Notes: generated from the sequence alone by a model not told the origin. A stretch of DNA of 15,502 nt from an uncultured Opitutaceae bacterium (GCA_937128785.1 CAKZMS010000142.1:1-15502), one strand, 5' to 3'. Positions 6,983 through 13,963 are shown, counted from the first letter of the stretch. Program-made: numbers and translations.

Positions 6983-7000
6983 TATCAACATTTATACCAC
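6963..7000 (+). repeat. REP-like repeat copy B at the oxidoreductase stop
   Basis: AAAGGGGTCAAACGCTTAA plus TATCAACATTTATACCAC. It supplies the final five codons and the stop of the oxidoreductase gene. Its second half agrees with copy C at 13926 (AACATTTAT then CCAC) better than with copy A. Confidence 0.85.
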
Positions 7001-7141
7001 AGCGGAGTGTAGGGAAGGCACAGAACCTCACGGCTTGAGAGGCAACTGTCGGGCGCTCATCGGCCGCAACTCAGGCACGGAATCCGGATGAGGATCCCCG
7101 TGATTAGAAATTGAAGCGAACCGGGTTCCGGATAACCTCCG

Positions 7142-7237
7142 AAACTCAGGCCACCACCCCATTTGACGCTTCGATCCCGTGGAAAAAATCACCGCCCTCA
7201 TTCGCTACAAGAATTCCGCCGAGACCCTGCCGGAAGT
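7142..7237 (+). repeat. Direct repeat: parent copy of the glycosyltransferase 5' region
   Basis: Pairs with 4277-4367. The leader AAACTCAG, the segment TTGACGCTTC and the first 19 codons are shared, with an approximately 5-base length difference in the C-rich leader. The two copies enclose the AraC and FAD oxidoreductase genes. Confidence 0.85.
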
Positions 7238-7997
7238 TTTGAAGGCGATTCACGCCCAGACCCGCGTGCCCGAGCGCATCCTGGGAATCGATACGGGGGC
7301 GACCGATGGATCCAGCGATCTGTTGCGGGAAGCCGGCGCCCACATCGTTGAGTGGGACCACCCCTACCACGCCTCCAAGGTGCTTAATTTCGGAATCTCA
7401 TCCTGTGAGACGCCCCTGATATTTTGCCTGAGTTCGCACACCGTCATGCACGAGCCGGACACCGTGCAGCGCCTGGCCAGCGAACTCGAAGATCCCGCCG
7501 TATGCGCGGCGAGCGTGAAGTGGGATAATGACCCCTACTATACCAACAAGATCACGTGGCCGGAGCTGGCCGAAAAGGGTATCAAATTTGGCTCAATCTA
7601 TACGAACAGCCTCGGCCTGTTTCGACGCAGTCTGTGGAAGGAATATCCCTTCGCCGATGCGATGACCGGGATCGAAGACTACGACTGGGCTTTGCACCAG
7701 TTGAAGTCCGGCCACTCCGTGGCGCGCATTGAGGCCGACTTCAGTTATCAGCGAAACGGCCATAATCGGGAGATGGATTTTGCCGCCCGCGCCTTTCACT
7801 TGGCCCATCACTATGGGTTGGATTTGAAATGGCTCGGGGTCGGGGGTGCGGTGCGTGGACTCGTGCAACATCTCCCAGGTCGGCTAAGCGGCGACGAGGC
7901 CGCCACCACGAGTTTCCAAACCTGCAAGAACCGCCTTCTCGGCAAAATTTTGTGGCGCCACTACGACTTCGAAAAAGACAAAAACACGTCCAAGTAA
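7179..7997 (+). CDS. Family 2 glycosyltransferase (GT-A fold)
   Basis: Transfers a sugar from a nucleotide donor, probably to a surface polysaccharide, lipid or glycan. 272 residues. The start is GTG: an in-frame TGA lies five codons upstream with no ATG between, and the duplicated fragment keeps the same start. The first strand is ITALIRYKNSAETLPEVL. The donor-binding segment is ILGIDTGATDGSSDLL at residues 34-49. The position of the usual DxD reads LSSHTVM (84-90), as in some rhamnosyltransferase-like members. The conserved acidic pair is Glu166-Asp167 in TGIEDYDWAL. No transmembrane segment is seen. It ends 38 bases before the convergent xylanase stop. Acceptor and sugar are unknown. Confidence 0.88.
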   Translation: MEKITALIRYKNSAETLPEVLKAIHAQTRVPERILGIDTGATDGSSDLLREAGAHIVEWDHPYHASKVLNFGISSCETPLIFCLSSHTVMHEPDTVQRLASELEDPAVCAASVKWDNDPYYTNKITWPELAEKGIKFGSIYTNSLGLFRRSLWKEYPFADAMTGIEDYDWALHQLKSGHSVARIEADFSYQRNGHNREMDFAARAFHLAHHYGLDLKWLGVGGAVRGLVQHLPGRLSGDEAATTSFQTCKNRLLGKILWRHYDFEKDKNTSK

Positions 7998-8035
7998 GGC
8001 GGCCGCCAAAGGGAAATTTCCGGTCAAAAAACCAG

Positions 8036-10156
8036 TCAGTCCATTTGATAGACTTCGACGATGGCTTTGCCGGTTTCTCCGTCCGCACCGACCACCTGAA
8101 CCGTGTAGCCTTGGCCCGCATCAAGTAAGACCACCATGGCGGCGTCTTTGCTCCCAGCCGTGAGGCTGAACGCCCCCAGCTCGTCAAACGTCGACGCCAA
8201 CCCGGCATCCCAATCATCGTTCTCCTGCAGGAAGGTGCCGTCTGCCTGGAAGAGCCGGATGCGGGGATCCACCAGCATCCCCGGCAGATTGTAGGCCGCC
8301 GTCAGTTCCGGCCCCACCCCGCGAATCAACAGCCGAATCTTGCCGCTGCCACCCACGTAGAACCCCGCGGTCAATACGTTGTCGCCCGAACCGGTTTGGT
8401 GCAGGGCCGATACATTCACGAGTTGGGGACCGGAGGAACCGGGGGAGACATCATATACTTCCCCCAGAACGATTCCTGCGGCGTCTCCCGTAATCTCCGA
8501 GGTATGCGGACCATTCACGGCGACAATCAGGGCGGCGTCATCGCTGCCCACGGTAAACGGATAGGCGCCCAAGGATGAGGCGATGGCTTGGATATCATCC
8601 GCCACCCAGGTGCGATTGAATCCTTTCACCACTTCCCCGGCCCGAATTTCCAGGGCGGGATCGGGGACGTAACTCAAACCGAATTCGCCCAGCACGGGCC
8701 CGCCCACGCGCGCCAGCACCTCTTTTTCGCCCCCCGCCACAACAAAGCCGAGTTTGAGGGTTTCGCCTACCGCCAAGGGAGCGCGCACGGACAGATTAGA
8801 CAAAAAGCTGGCCGAGGTATCCACCGGCGTATCGTCAACCTGGAGTTGGATGGTCTCATCGGCATTCAAGGTGCGCACCAGTTGGGTGGTGTTGCCATTG
8901 ATGGTCACGGTGATGCGGTGCTGGCCTTTGAACACGGTGCCCGAATATTCCCCACTGGTTCCGGTCGATCCTGCCACGTCCGTCCACCACGTGCCTTTCA
9001 CCCGGTCCAACCAGGCCTGACCCGAGGGCTTGACCACCCAATTGTCCGGATCCGAGTCATCGTAGAGGATGGCGTTGTCGCGCCAGTGCGTGCTGTCACG
9101 CATTCCCCACATGGTGATCCCCACCACCGCCGGATGCGCGAACGCCGCGTCCATGATATTGGCGGTGACGGTGGCTTGGTCCGTCGGGGTCGCGGCGGTC
9201 CAAAACTCCGTGTTGATGTCCAATTCCGTAATCTCTATCTCCAGCCCCGGCAGTCCGTCGGGATAATTGGTGGTCGGGGCCATGGGGGCCGACAACAGAT
9301 CCAAGCGACGGGTCACTTGCTCACGGGATAACATGCGACCGATGTGAGCCTGCAGTCCGATCCCGTCCACCTGCCCGCCGGCGTCCCGAATCGCATCGAC
9401 CAGGTTTTTGTAGGCGACGACGTCTTCATCATCCTCCTGCCAAAAATCGATGATGTTGTAGTCATTGATGTAAAGAATGGCATTCGGATCGGCTTCCTTG
9501 GCGCGGTTGAACCAAGGCGCCACTTCCGCAGCGTGTTGGGTGATGTTGTCTGGGTCATCAATCAAGCGATCGATGATGAGTTCCGTTTCGTGGAAAGGTT
9601 CGTTGTAGAGATCAAAGGTAACTACACCGGTGTCCTTGAAGGCGGTGTGGTAGTCCCTGATGTGATCGAGCAACCGAGTGCGCATCTGCGCCCGATCGGT
9701 CATGTTCTGGAAGTCGTTCGGAACCTGATAGGACGCTCCCCACAATGTCGCATGGCCGCGCAACCGCAGGCCCACATCACTGTTGAAGGCTCGCAGGGCC
9801 AGCGCGCGTTGAACCATCTCCTGAGAATCCGCGACGGGGCGCGATTCAAACGGCCCCCACTTCATGTAATTCCCGAAGGTGGTGGAATTGAAATTACGCT
9901 GGAGCGCCTCAATCGCCTGGGCGCTGTAGTTCGCGTGCCCGGGCGTCAACTGATCAACGGTGATCGCCGAGCCGAATCGAAACACCGGATCCAACATATC
10001 AATCTGCACAGTCGCTCCCGTCACGGGATCTCCCGCCAGATTCACCACGCGCACGGTCACTTCATTCTGCCGATGAGAAAGATCCGTCTGAGCCCCCAGC
10101 ATCGAGGGGCAAAACAAGACCAGCACCGCCAGAGAAAAAGGAGTTTTGAAATACAT
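8036..10156 (-). CDS. Exported modular GH10 endo-1,4-beta-xylanase with duplicated C-terminal domain
   Basis: Secreted xylan-cleaving enzyme of 706 residues from the ATG at 10156. An ATG at 10183 would add an acidic stretch before the signal peptide, so the inner start is preferred. The signal peptide is MYFKTPFSLAVLVLFCPS, cleaved near GAQ. The GH10 barrel spans about 60-390. The acid/base is Glu186 in DLYNEP and the nucleophile Glu311 in EIEITELDI. GHATLWG keeps the subsite His and Trp but has Gly instead of the second His of the usual HTLVWH. GLQAH and MWGMRDS are also present. After a linker (about 390-450) two related domains follow (452-569 and 580-704), each with GF-V-GG, G-VLIR-like, VGP and GEVY/VEVY motifs. 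I recognise this type as common in exported Opitutae proteins, probably for attachment or sorting. Confidence 0.88.
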   Translation of the reverse strand: MYFKTPFSLAVLVLFCPSMLGAQTDLSHRQNEVTVRVVNLAGDPVTGATVQIDMLDPVFRFGSAITVDQLTPGHANYSAQAIEALQRNFNSTTFGNYMKWGPFESRPVADSQEMVQRALALRAFNSDVGLRLRGHATLWGASYQVPNDFQNMTDRAQMRTRLLDHIRDYHTAFKDTGVVTFDLYNEPFHETELIIDRLIDDPDNITQHAAEVAPWFNRAKEADPNAILYINDYNIIDFWQEDDEDVVAYKNLVDAIRDAGGQVDGIGLQAHIGRMLSREQVTRRLDLLSAPMAPTTNYPDGLPGLEIEITELDINTEFWTAATPTDQATVTANIMDAAFAHPAVVGITMWGMRDSTHWRDNAILYDDSDPDNWVVKPSGQAWLDRVKGTWWTDVAGSTGTSGEYSGTVFKGQHRITVTINGNTTQLVRTLNADETIQLQVDDTPVDTSASFLSNLSVRAPLAVGETLKLGFVVAGGEKEVLARVGGPVLGEFGLSYVPDPALEIRAGEVVKGFNRTWVADDIQAIASSLGAYPFTVGSDDAALIVAVNGPHTSEITGDAAGIVLGEVYDVSPGSSGPQLVNVSALHQTGSGDNVLTAGFYVGGSGKIRLLIRGVGPELTAAYNLPGMLVDPRIRLFQADGTFLQENDDWDAGLASTFDELGAFSLTAGSKDAAMVVLLDAGQGYTVQVVGADGETGKAIVEVYQMD

Positions 10157-10243
10157 GGTGGAAAACGATTCGAGGCCATCCATGGCTCCGAGGGGTCGCC
10201 TCCATCCGACGTGTCAATGCTCCAAGTGCCCAGCCCTGCCGAT

Positions 10244-10259
10244 GTTCTAATACTAGAAC
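10244..10259. promoter_or_regulatory. Perfect palindrome upstream of the modular xylanase
   Basis: GTTCTA-ATAC-TAGAAC, 88 bases above the xylanase start codon and between that gene and the terminator of the next. It is a plausible operator for a regulator of the xylanase gene. No binding protein is known. Confidence 0.4.
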
Positions 10260-10292
10260 CCGATCCGGGGCTGAAAAGGGGGCGGGAGAACT

Positions 10293-10339
10293 GAAAAAGA
10301 AAACGCCGCTCCGGGATGAAACTCATCCCTGGAACGGCG
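10293..10339 (-). terminator. Rho-independent terminator of the 72-residue peptide gene
   Basis: On the minus strand the arm CGCCGTTCCAGGGATGA pairs across a three-base loop with TCATCCCGGAGCGGCG, followed by TTTTCTTTTT. It lies about 55 bases after the stop codon at 10394, so the small gene forms its own transcript separate from the xylanase downstream. Confidence 0.85.
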
Positions 10340-10393
10340 GTTAGGTGGAAAAGTCGCGGAGAGTCTCCGGCGCCTGCTGTCTTAGCACGGGGC

Positions 10394-10612
10394 TTAGGCA
10401 GCGAGGGCGTGGGTTTCAGCGGACTTGGCGACCGCGACCTTGGCGACTTCGAGATCGTAACCGGTGATGCGGCTGTTGTCGTAATCGAGACCGAGCATGG
10501 CGACGATGCTCACGACGGTGGTGATGGTGAAGGCACCGATGACGCTCAGACCTGCGAGAGTGGCGAACGGAACTGCGGTGGCGGCGGCGAAGAGGATGAG
10601 GGATGTTTTCAT
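10394..10612 (-). CDS. Small exported or membrane peptide under sigma-54 promoter
   Basis: A 72-residue protein of unknown function. It begins MKTSLILFAAATAVPFA, which reads as a signal peptide. A second hydrophobic stretch, GAFTITTVVSIVAMLGL (about residues 26-42), would be a membrane segment, and the rest is a short soluble tail (DYDNSRITGYDLEVAKVAVAKS) ending in Ala-Leu-Ala-Ala. The first codons and the whole upstream region match those of the TonB-C protein at 13711. It has its own sigma-54 promoter (10671-10686) and its own terminator, so it is a stand-alone, specifically controlled transcript. No Shine-Dalgarno is visible. The matched regulation and terminator make a chance frame unlikely. 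I do not recognise a named family. Confidence 0.75.
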   Translation of the reverse strand: MKTSLILFAAATAVPFATLAGLSVIGAFTITTVVSIVAMLGLDYDNSRITGYDLEVAKVAVAKSAETHALAA

Positions 10613-10670
10613 GATATAAGTTATTTTGAAGGGTGAGTTGGTTGTTTGGTTGAGATTCGCTTTCTCTCAA

Positions 10671-10686
10671 TGCAGCCCGCGTGCCA
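10671..10686 (-). promoter_or_regulatory. Sigma-54 (-24/-12) promoter of the 72-residue peptide gene
   Basis: On the minus strand TGGCACG-CGGG-CTGCA. The invariant GG and GC are exactly ten bases apart, and the site matches the TGGCACG-N4-TTGCA consensus except at one base. The predicted transcript start is near 10660, about 48 bases before the ATG. A TTGAGA/TCTCAA dyad (10650-10670) straddles the start point and is conserved in the second copy. Confidence 0.82.
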
Positions 10687-10777
10687 ACTCGTGCAAACTT
10701 TTCATAATTACCTAGCCTTCAATGTTTTATAATTTCCAACTTTTTTCCGACACCATTCCATCTCCTCCAATAATCAC

Positions 10778-10807
10778 ACCTGCGGGAAGGCTAAATCCCA
10801 TTTTCGA
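10778..10807 (-). promoter_or_regulatory. Conserved 30-bp upstream element, candidate enhancer-binding-protein site (copy 1)
   Basis: On the plus strand ACCTGCGGGAAGGCTAAATC then CCATTTTCGA. It is 29/30 identical to 13872-13901 and lies 107 bases from the -12 edge of its promoter, the same as the other copy. A GGGA/TCCC dyad is inside. This fits the binding site of a sigma-54 activator; the activator is not in the window. Confidence 0.65.
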
Positions 10808-10893
10808 GACAGCCGCATTCTGCACAGCCGAAGGACCACGACTGTCGCGGAGAAATCTCGGGCCGCGGCCTGAACCGGGGCTCTGAACACGGG

Positions 10894-11964
10894 TCAATCT
10901 CCCGCGAAACTGATCTCGGCGAAGGGAATGGTGTGCTCCACGCGTTGGTTGCCGCGGATGTCCCAGATCTCGGCTTTGGCGTGAGCATGACCTGCGGTGA
11001 AATCGACCGTCAGCAGGCCGAAGTGGTTGTCCATGATCGGGCCCTCGATGCGGTTCCGATTGGGTGTGGCGAATTTCCAGGTCTGAGAGAGCCCGCTGGC
11101 GGTCAGGTCGTAGAGCGGATAGCAACCGGGCTGTTCAAACTTTGAGATCTCGGCGTAGTGCACGTCACCGCTGATGAAGAGGACGCGGTTCGCTTGCGTC
11201 TCCGTGATGAGTCGCACCATGCGCTCCCGTTCATGCGGAAAATTGGCCCAGGCTTCGTAGCCGTTATACTCGATGCCGAACTGGGTGCCAGTCGCGATGA
11301 CCCGGAAGTCGGCCGGCTGGCGCAGCTCCTCGGCCAACCACGCCCATTGCTGCTCACCGAGCAGGGTTTTGGATGGGTCGGCATGAGGCGCATAATCCAG
11401 ATTATAGAAATAGCGCTTGGGCCGATCAGTCTGATCACCGTATCGCTGCAGGTCGTCGCGAAACGTGCGGCCATCGAGCAGGATGATCTGCACGGTCTTG
11501 TCGCCTACCCGCCGATAGACGGAATGATAGATGCCCTCGTGGTCGCGGCGGCTCGAATCCGCCGGTTCCTCAAAAAAATCGAGGAAGGCTTCCTTGGCAC
11601 CCGCTTTGTGCGGGTAGTCTTTCCCGGCATCGTTGCGACCATAGTCGTGATCATCCCATGTCGCCAGAATTTCGGTGTGCGCCTTGAGGTTTTTATACGA
11701 GGGTTTGCTGCCCAGCTGCCGGTATTTCTGGCGCAACACCGCCATGTCGTCGGTGTCGCCGTAAATGTTGTCGCCCAGAAACACAAAGACGTCAGGGCGA
11801 TGCTTCACCACGTCGTTAAAAATCGGCAACGGATGATCCTGATGCCCGCACGAACCGAAGGCGATGGAGAACGTGGCGTCGGAACGGGCAGGCGCATCGC
11901 CAGAGGCCGCGAGGCAGCTAGAGCAAAGTCCGCAGAGGGCAACAAATCGGCGAAGGGTATTCAT
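10894..11964 (-). CDS. Exported PhoD-like phosphatase/phosphodiesterase
   Basis: Secreted metallophosphoesterase of the alkaline phosphatase D type, 356 residues, which would release phosphate from organic esters outside the cytoplasm. The signal sequence is MNTLRRFVALCGLCSSCLAA. Metal-binding motifs appear in order: FGSCGHQD (36-43), FLGDNIYGDTDD (62-73), TWDDHDYGRND (102-112), then LLDGRTFR and ISGDVHYAE further on. The length is shorter than Bacillus PhoD and fits the compact marine-type subgroup. It lies 128 bases downstream of the second xylanase on the same strand, so co-transcription is possible. The intergenic stretch holds a GGCGACAG/CTGTCGCC dyad (12032-12081) of unknown meaning. 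Phosphate regulation is not visible in the sequence. Confidence 0.9.
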   Translation of the reverse strand: MNTLRRFVALCGLCSSCLAASGDAPARSDATFSIAFGSCGHQDHPLPIFNDVVKHRPDVFVFLGDNIYGDTDDMAVLRQKYRQLGSKPSYKNLKAHTEILATWDDHDYGRNDAGKDYPHKAGAKEAFLDFFEEPADSSRRDHEGIYHSVYRRVGDKTVQIILLDGRTFRDDLQRYGDQTDRPKRYFYNLDYAPHADPSKTLLGEQQWAWLAEELRQPADFRVIATGTQFGIEYNGYEAWANFPHERERMVRLITETQANRVLFISGDVHYAEISKFEQPGCYPLYDLTASGLSQTWKFATPNRNRIEGPIMDNHFGLLTVDFTAGHAHAKAEIWDIRGNQRVEHTIPFAEISFAGD

Positions 11965-12092
11965 GACGGGGTAAGGGGATTTTCGAACCCGACCCCACCA
12001 CCTTCAACCGAACATGGCGACGAATATGTCCGGCGACAGCGAAGGCCCGACCCACGCATCGCCGGGGGAGTTTCTGTCGCCGCTGAACGGAC

Positions 12093-13229
12093 TCAGTCGG
12101 CAGCGGGAATCTTGATGAGTTCCGACACCACCGGTTTGGGTTGTTTGGCCCGGTCCCACAGCAGCGGGTAGTTGGTGCGGTTTGGGATGGGGTAGCCGTT
12201 CTTCCAGGAGTGGTTGTCGGCCACGCCCCAGAGCGTGACGCGATCGATCTTGTCGCGGCGGTCGTAGAAGAGGCGAAACAACTCAGCATACCGTTCGGTG
12301 AATTGGGCCTCCACGGCCGGCGGCAAGCCCGCCGCGTAGGGATCGAGGAAGGTTTTGAATTCTTCGAGCTGAAACTGCGGATGCATCATGCCTTGCCCGA
12401 TGATCTGGCCCTCCTTGGTCAGCGGCAGCACATCCAGATCCAGCTCCGTGACCATGACCTTGATCCCCAACTCTGCAAAGGCGTCGATCGCCGCCGTGAT
12501 GTATTCGTTTTGGGGGAAGTTAAGACCCCAGTGACCTTGGATCCCCACCCCGTCGATCCGAATGCCTTCGCGCTGGAGCATCTTGACCATACGCACGATA
12601 CCATCGCGTTTGGCCGGCCGCCAGGCGTTGAAGTCGTTGTAATACAGTTCCGTGTCCGGCGCGTATTTCTCGGCATACTTGAAGGCATGCTTCACGAGTT
12701 CGTCACCGCCTCCGACGCCTTCCACCCAAGTGGTGGGCCGATAGGATCCATCGTCGGCGATCACTTCGTTGACCACATCCCAGGCGTGTAGGCGCCCGGC
12801 GTAACGTCCGGCCACTTTGGCAATGTGGGCCCGCATGACCTCGAGCTGCTCGGCCGGTGAATTGGGCTCTCTGGTTTCGTCGGTGAAAAACCAATCCGGT
12901 GTCTGGTTGTGCCAAACCAAGGTGTGACCCACCAGGAACATGTCGTGCTCCTCGCCAAACGCGACGAACTGATCCGCGGCGGTAAAATCGTAGACGCCGG
13001 GTTCCGGACACAGCGGGCCGGCCTTGAGTTCGTTTTCGGCAGTGATCGTACTGAACTGCTCGATCACAATGCGCTGCGTGTCGAGGTCCTGCCCCGCATC
13101 AATCTGCGCGTTGGTCGCCACGCCGATTTTGAAGGCATCGGCAAACGCGGTCTGGAGGTTCGAGGCAGCAGGAAGAGAAACGACGGCACCCACGCAGAAC
13201 GTGAGCACCCAAGAGCGGGGATTTATCAT
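12093..13229 (-). CDS. Exported GH10 endo-1,4-beta-xylanase, single domain
   Basis: Secreted xylanase of 378 residues that cuts internal beta-1,4 bonds of xylan. The signal peptide is within MINPRSWVLTFCVGAVVSLPAAS. The catalytic barrel begins at about 30 (FKIGVATNAQI) and shows all standard motifs: TAENELKAG (63-71), GHTLVWHNQTPDWF (101-114), acid/base Glu155 in WDVVNEVI, YNDFNAW, GIQGHW, nucleophile Glu262 in VTELDLDV and LWGVADNHSW near the end. No extra binding domain is present, in contrast to the modular enzyme at 8036. The two xylanases are only distantly similar, so they are not a recent duplication. The ATG at 13229 has no clear Shine-Dalgarno. Confidence 0.95.
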   Translation of the reverse strand: MINPRSWVLTFCVGAVVSLPAASNLQTAFADAFKIGVATNAQIDAGQDLDTQRIVIEQFSTITAENELKAGPLCPEPGVYDFTAADQFVAFGEEHDMFLVGHTLVWHNQTPDWFFTDETREPNSPAEQLEVMRAHIAKVAGRYAGRLHAWDVVNEVIADDGSYRPTTWVEGVGGGDELVKHAFKYAEKYAPDTELYYNDFNAWRPAKRDGIVRMVKMLQREGIRIDGVGIQGHWGLNFPQNEYITAAIDAFAELGIKVMVTELDLDVLPLTKEGQIIGQGMMHPQFQLEEFKTFLDPYAAGLPPAVEAQFTERYAELFRLFYDRRDKIDRVTLWGVADNHSWKNGYPIPNRTNYPLLWDRAKQPKPVVSELIKIPAAD

Positions 13230-13348
13230 AGGAGTATAAGACCCCTAGGACATTGGCGTCTCGATAACCAGAGAACACCGCGACCGCTCTATCTATAGTC
13301 CCAAGCCCGACGTTTGATCGCCAGACTCGAGACCAGAGAGAGCGAACC

Positions 13349-13711
13349 TTAGGAGCTTTGGCCGAGTCGAACCTCGAGAGGCAATACCACGCGGGTTTCG
13401 ATCGCGACACCGTCGCGGGTGGCCGGAGCGAACTCCCATTGGGAAACCGCTTTAACGACTTGTTTGACCAAATCCTGTTCGATGGAATTCGTCACACGCA
13501 CATCGCTGGGCCGACCTTCGGAATCAACCGTCAGGCGAACTTTGAGCACGCGTCCGGCGTGACGATCCTCGATTTCCGGAGCTACGGTTATAAGCGGCTG
13601 AGCTGGCGCAAACTGTTCGGCTTCGATACTCGAACGATTCGGATTGGGAATCGCGAAAGCGGAGGTAGCGAGGATCAGGCTGGCGGCGAGGAGGATGGGG
13701 GATGTTTTCAT
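13349..13711 (-). CDS. Small exported protein with a TonB C-terminal domain
   Basis: A 120-residue protein with a cleavable signal peptide, MKTSPILLAASLILATSAFA, followed after a short linker by a TonB C-terminal fold (about 50-115: GRVLKVRLTVDSEGRPSDV, SIEQDLVKQVVKAVSQWEF, then VVLPLEVRL). True TonB keeps an uncleaved membrane anchor and a proline-rich spacer; both are missing, so it probably works as a free periplasmic or cell-surface protein rather than as the energy transducer. The leader codons and upstream region match those of the 72-residue gene, and it has its own sigma-54 promoter at 13765-13780. No terminator with a T-run is visible after it; the next minus-strand gene is 119 bases on. 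Confidence 0.82.
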   Translation of the reverse strand: MKTSPILLAASLILATSAFAIPNPNRSSIEAEQFAPAQPLITVAPEIEDRHAGRVLKVRLTVDSEGRPSDVRVTNSIEQDLVKQVVKAVSQWEFAPATRDGVAIETRVVLPLEVRLGQSS

Positions 13712-13764
13712 TATGTATGTTGTTTTGAAGTTTCGGTGGGTGGTTGAGATTCGTTTTCTCTCAA

Positions 13765-13780
13765 TGCACTCCCCGTGCCA
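13765..13780 (-). promoter_or_regulatory. Sigma-54 (-24/-12) promoter of the TonB-C protein gene
   Basis: On the minus strand TGGCACG-GGGA-GTGCA, with GG and GC ten bases apart and one departure from consensus. It lies 54 bases before the ATG. The TTGAGA/TCTCAA dyad sits at 13744-13764, in the same place as in the other copy. Confidence 0.82.
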
Positions 13781-13871
13781 ACCGATGCATATGCTTCATA
13801 ATTAACTGATATCCAGTCATATATAATTTCATACACTTTTCCAACACCACTGCGCCCCCCTGATCCGTAAC

Positions 13872-13901
13872 ACCTGCGGGAAGGCCAAATCCCATTTTCG
13901 A
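13872..13901 (-). promoter_or_regulatory. Conserved 30-bp upstream element, candidate enhancer-binding-protein site (copy 2)
   Basis: Differs from 10778-10807 at one base and has the same 107-base distance to its promoter. Between element and promoter only short AT-rich blocks (TCATAATTA and TATAATTT) are shared, at identical positions, which could be bending or IHF-like sites. Confidence 0.65.
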
Positions 13902-13925
13902 TACCGCCGCAGTCCGGGACTCCGC

Positions 13926-13963
13926 GAAAGGGGTCAAACGCTTAAAATAAACATTTATGCCAC
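13926..13963 (+). repeat. REP-like repeat copy C
   Basis: AAAGGGGTCAAACGCTTAA then AATAAACATTTATGCCAC. It begins about 25 bases after the conserved upstream element and marks where similarity to the 10613-10830 block ends. It lies outside genes, unlike copies A and B. Confidence 0.82.

Noticed and set aside
7999..8022. GGCGGCCGCC and GGAAATTTCC palindromes between the convergent glycosyltransferase and xylanase genes as a terminator
   Set aside because: They are short separate self-complementary words without a loop or a T-run, so they do not form a recognisable terminator.
8588..10294. Long plus-strand open frames (8588-9331 and 9344-10294)
   Set aside because: They are antisense to the GH10 xylanase, which has signal peptide, catalytic residues and full domains. 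They show no motifs of their own.
11158..12171. Plus-strand frame of 337 codons
   Set aside because: Antisense to the PhoD-like phosphatase with all its metal motifs. It also runs across the gap into the xylanase, as shadow frames do in GC-rich DNA.
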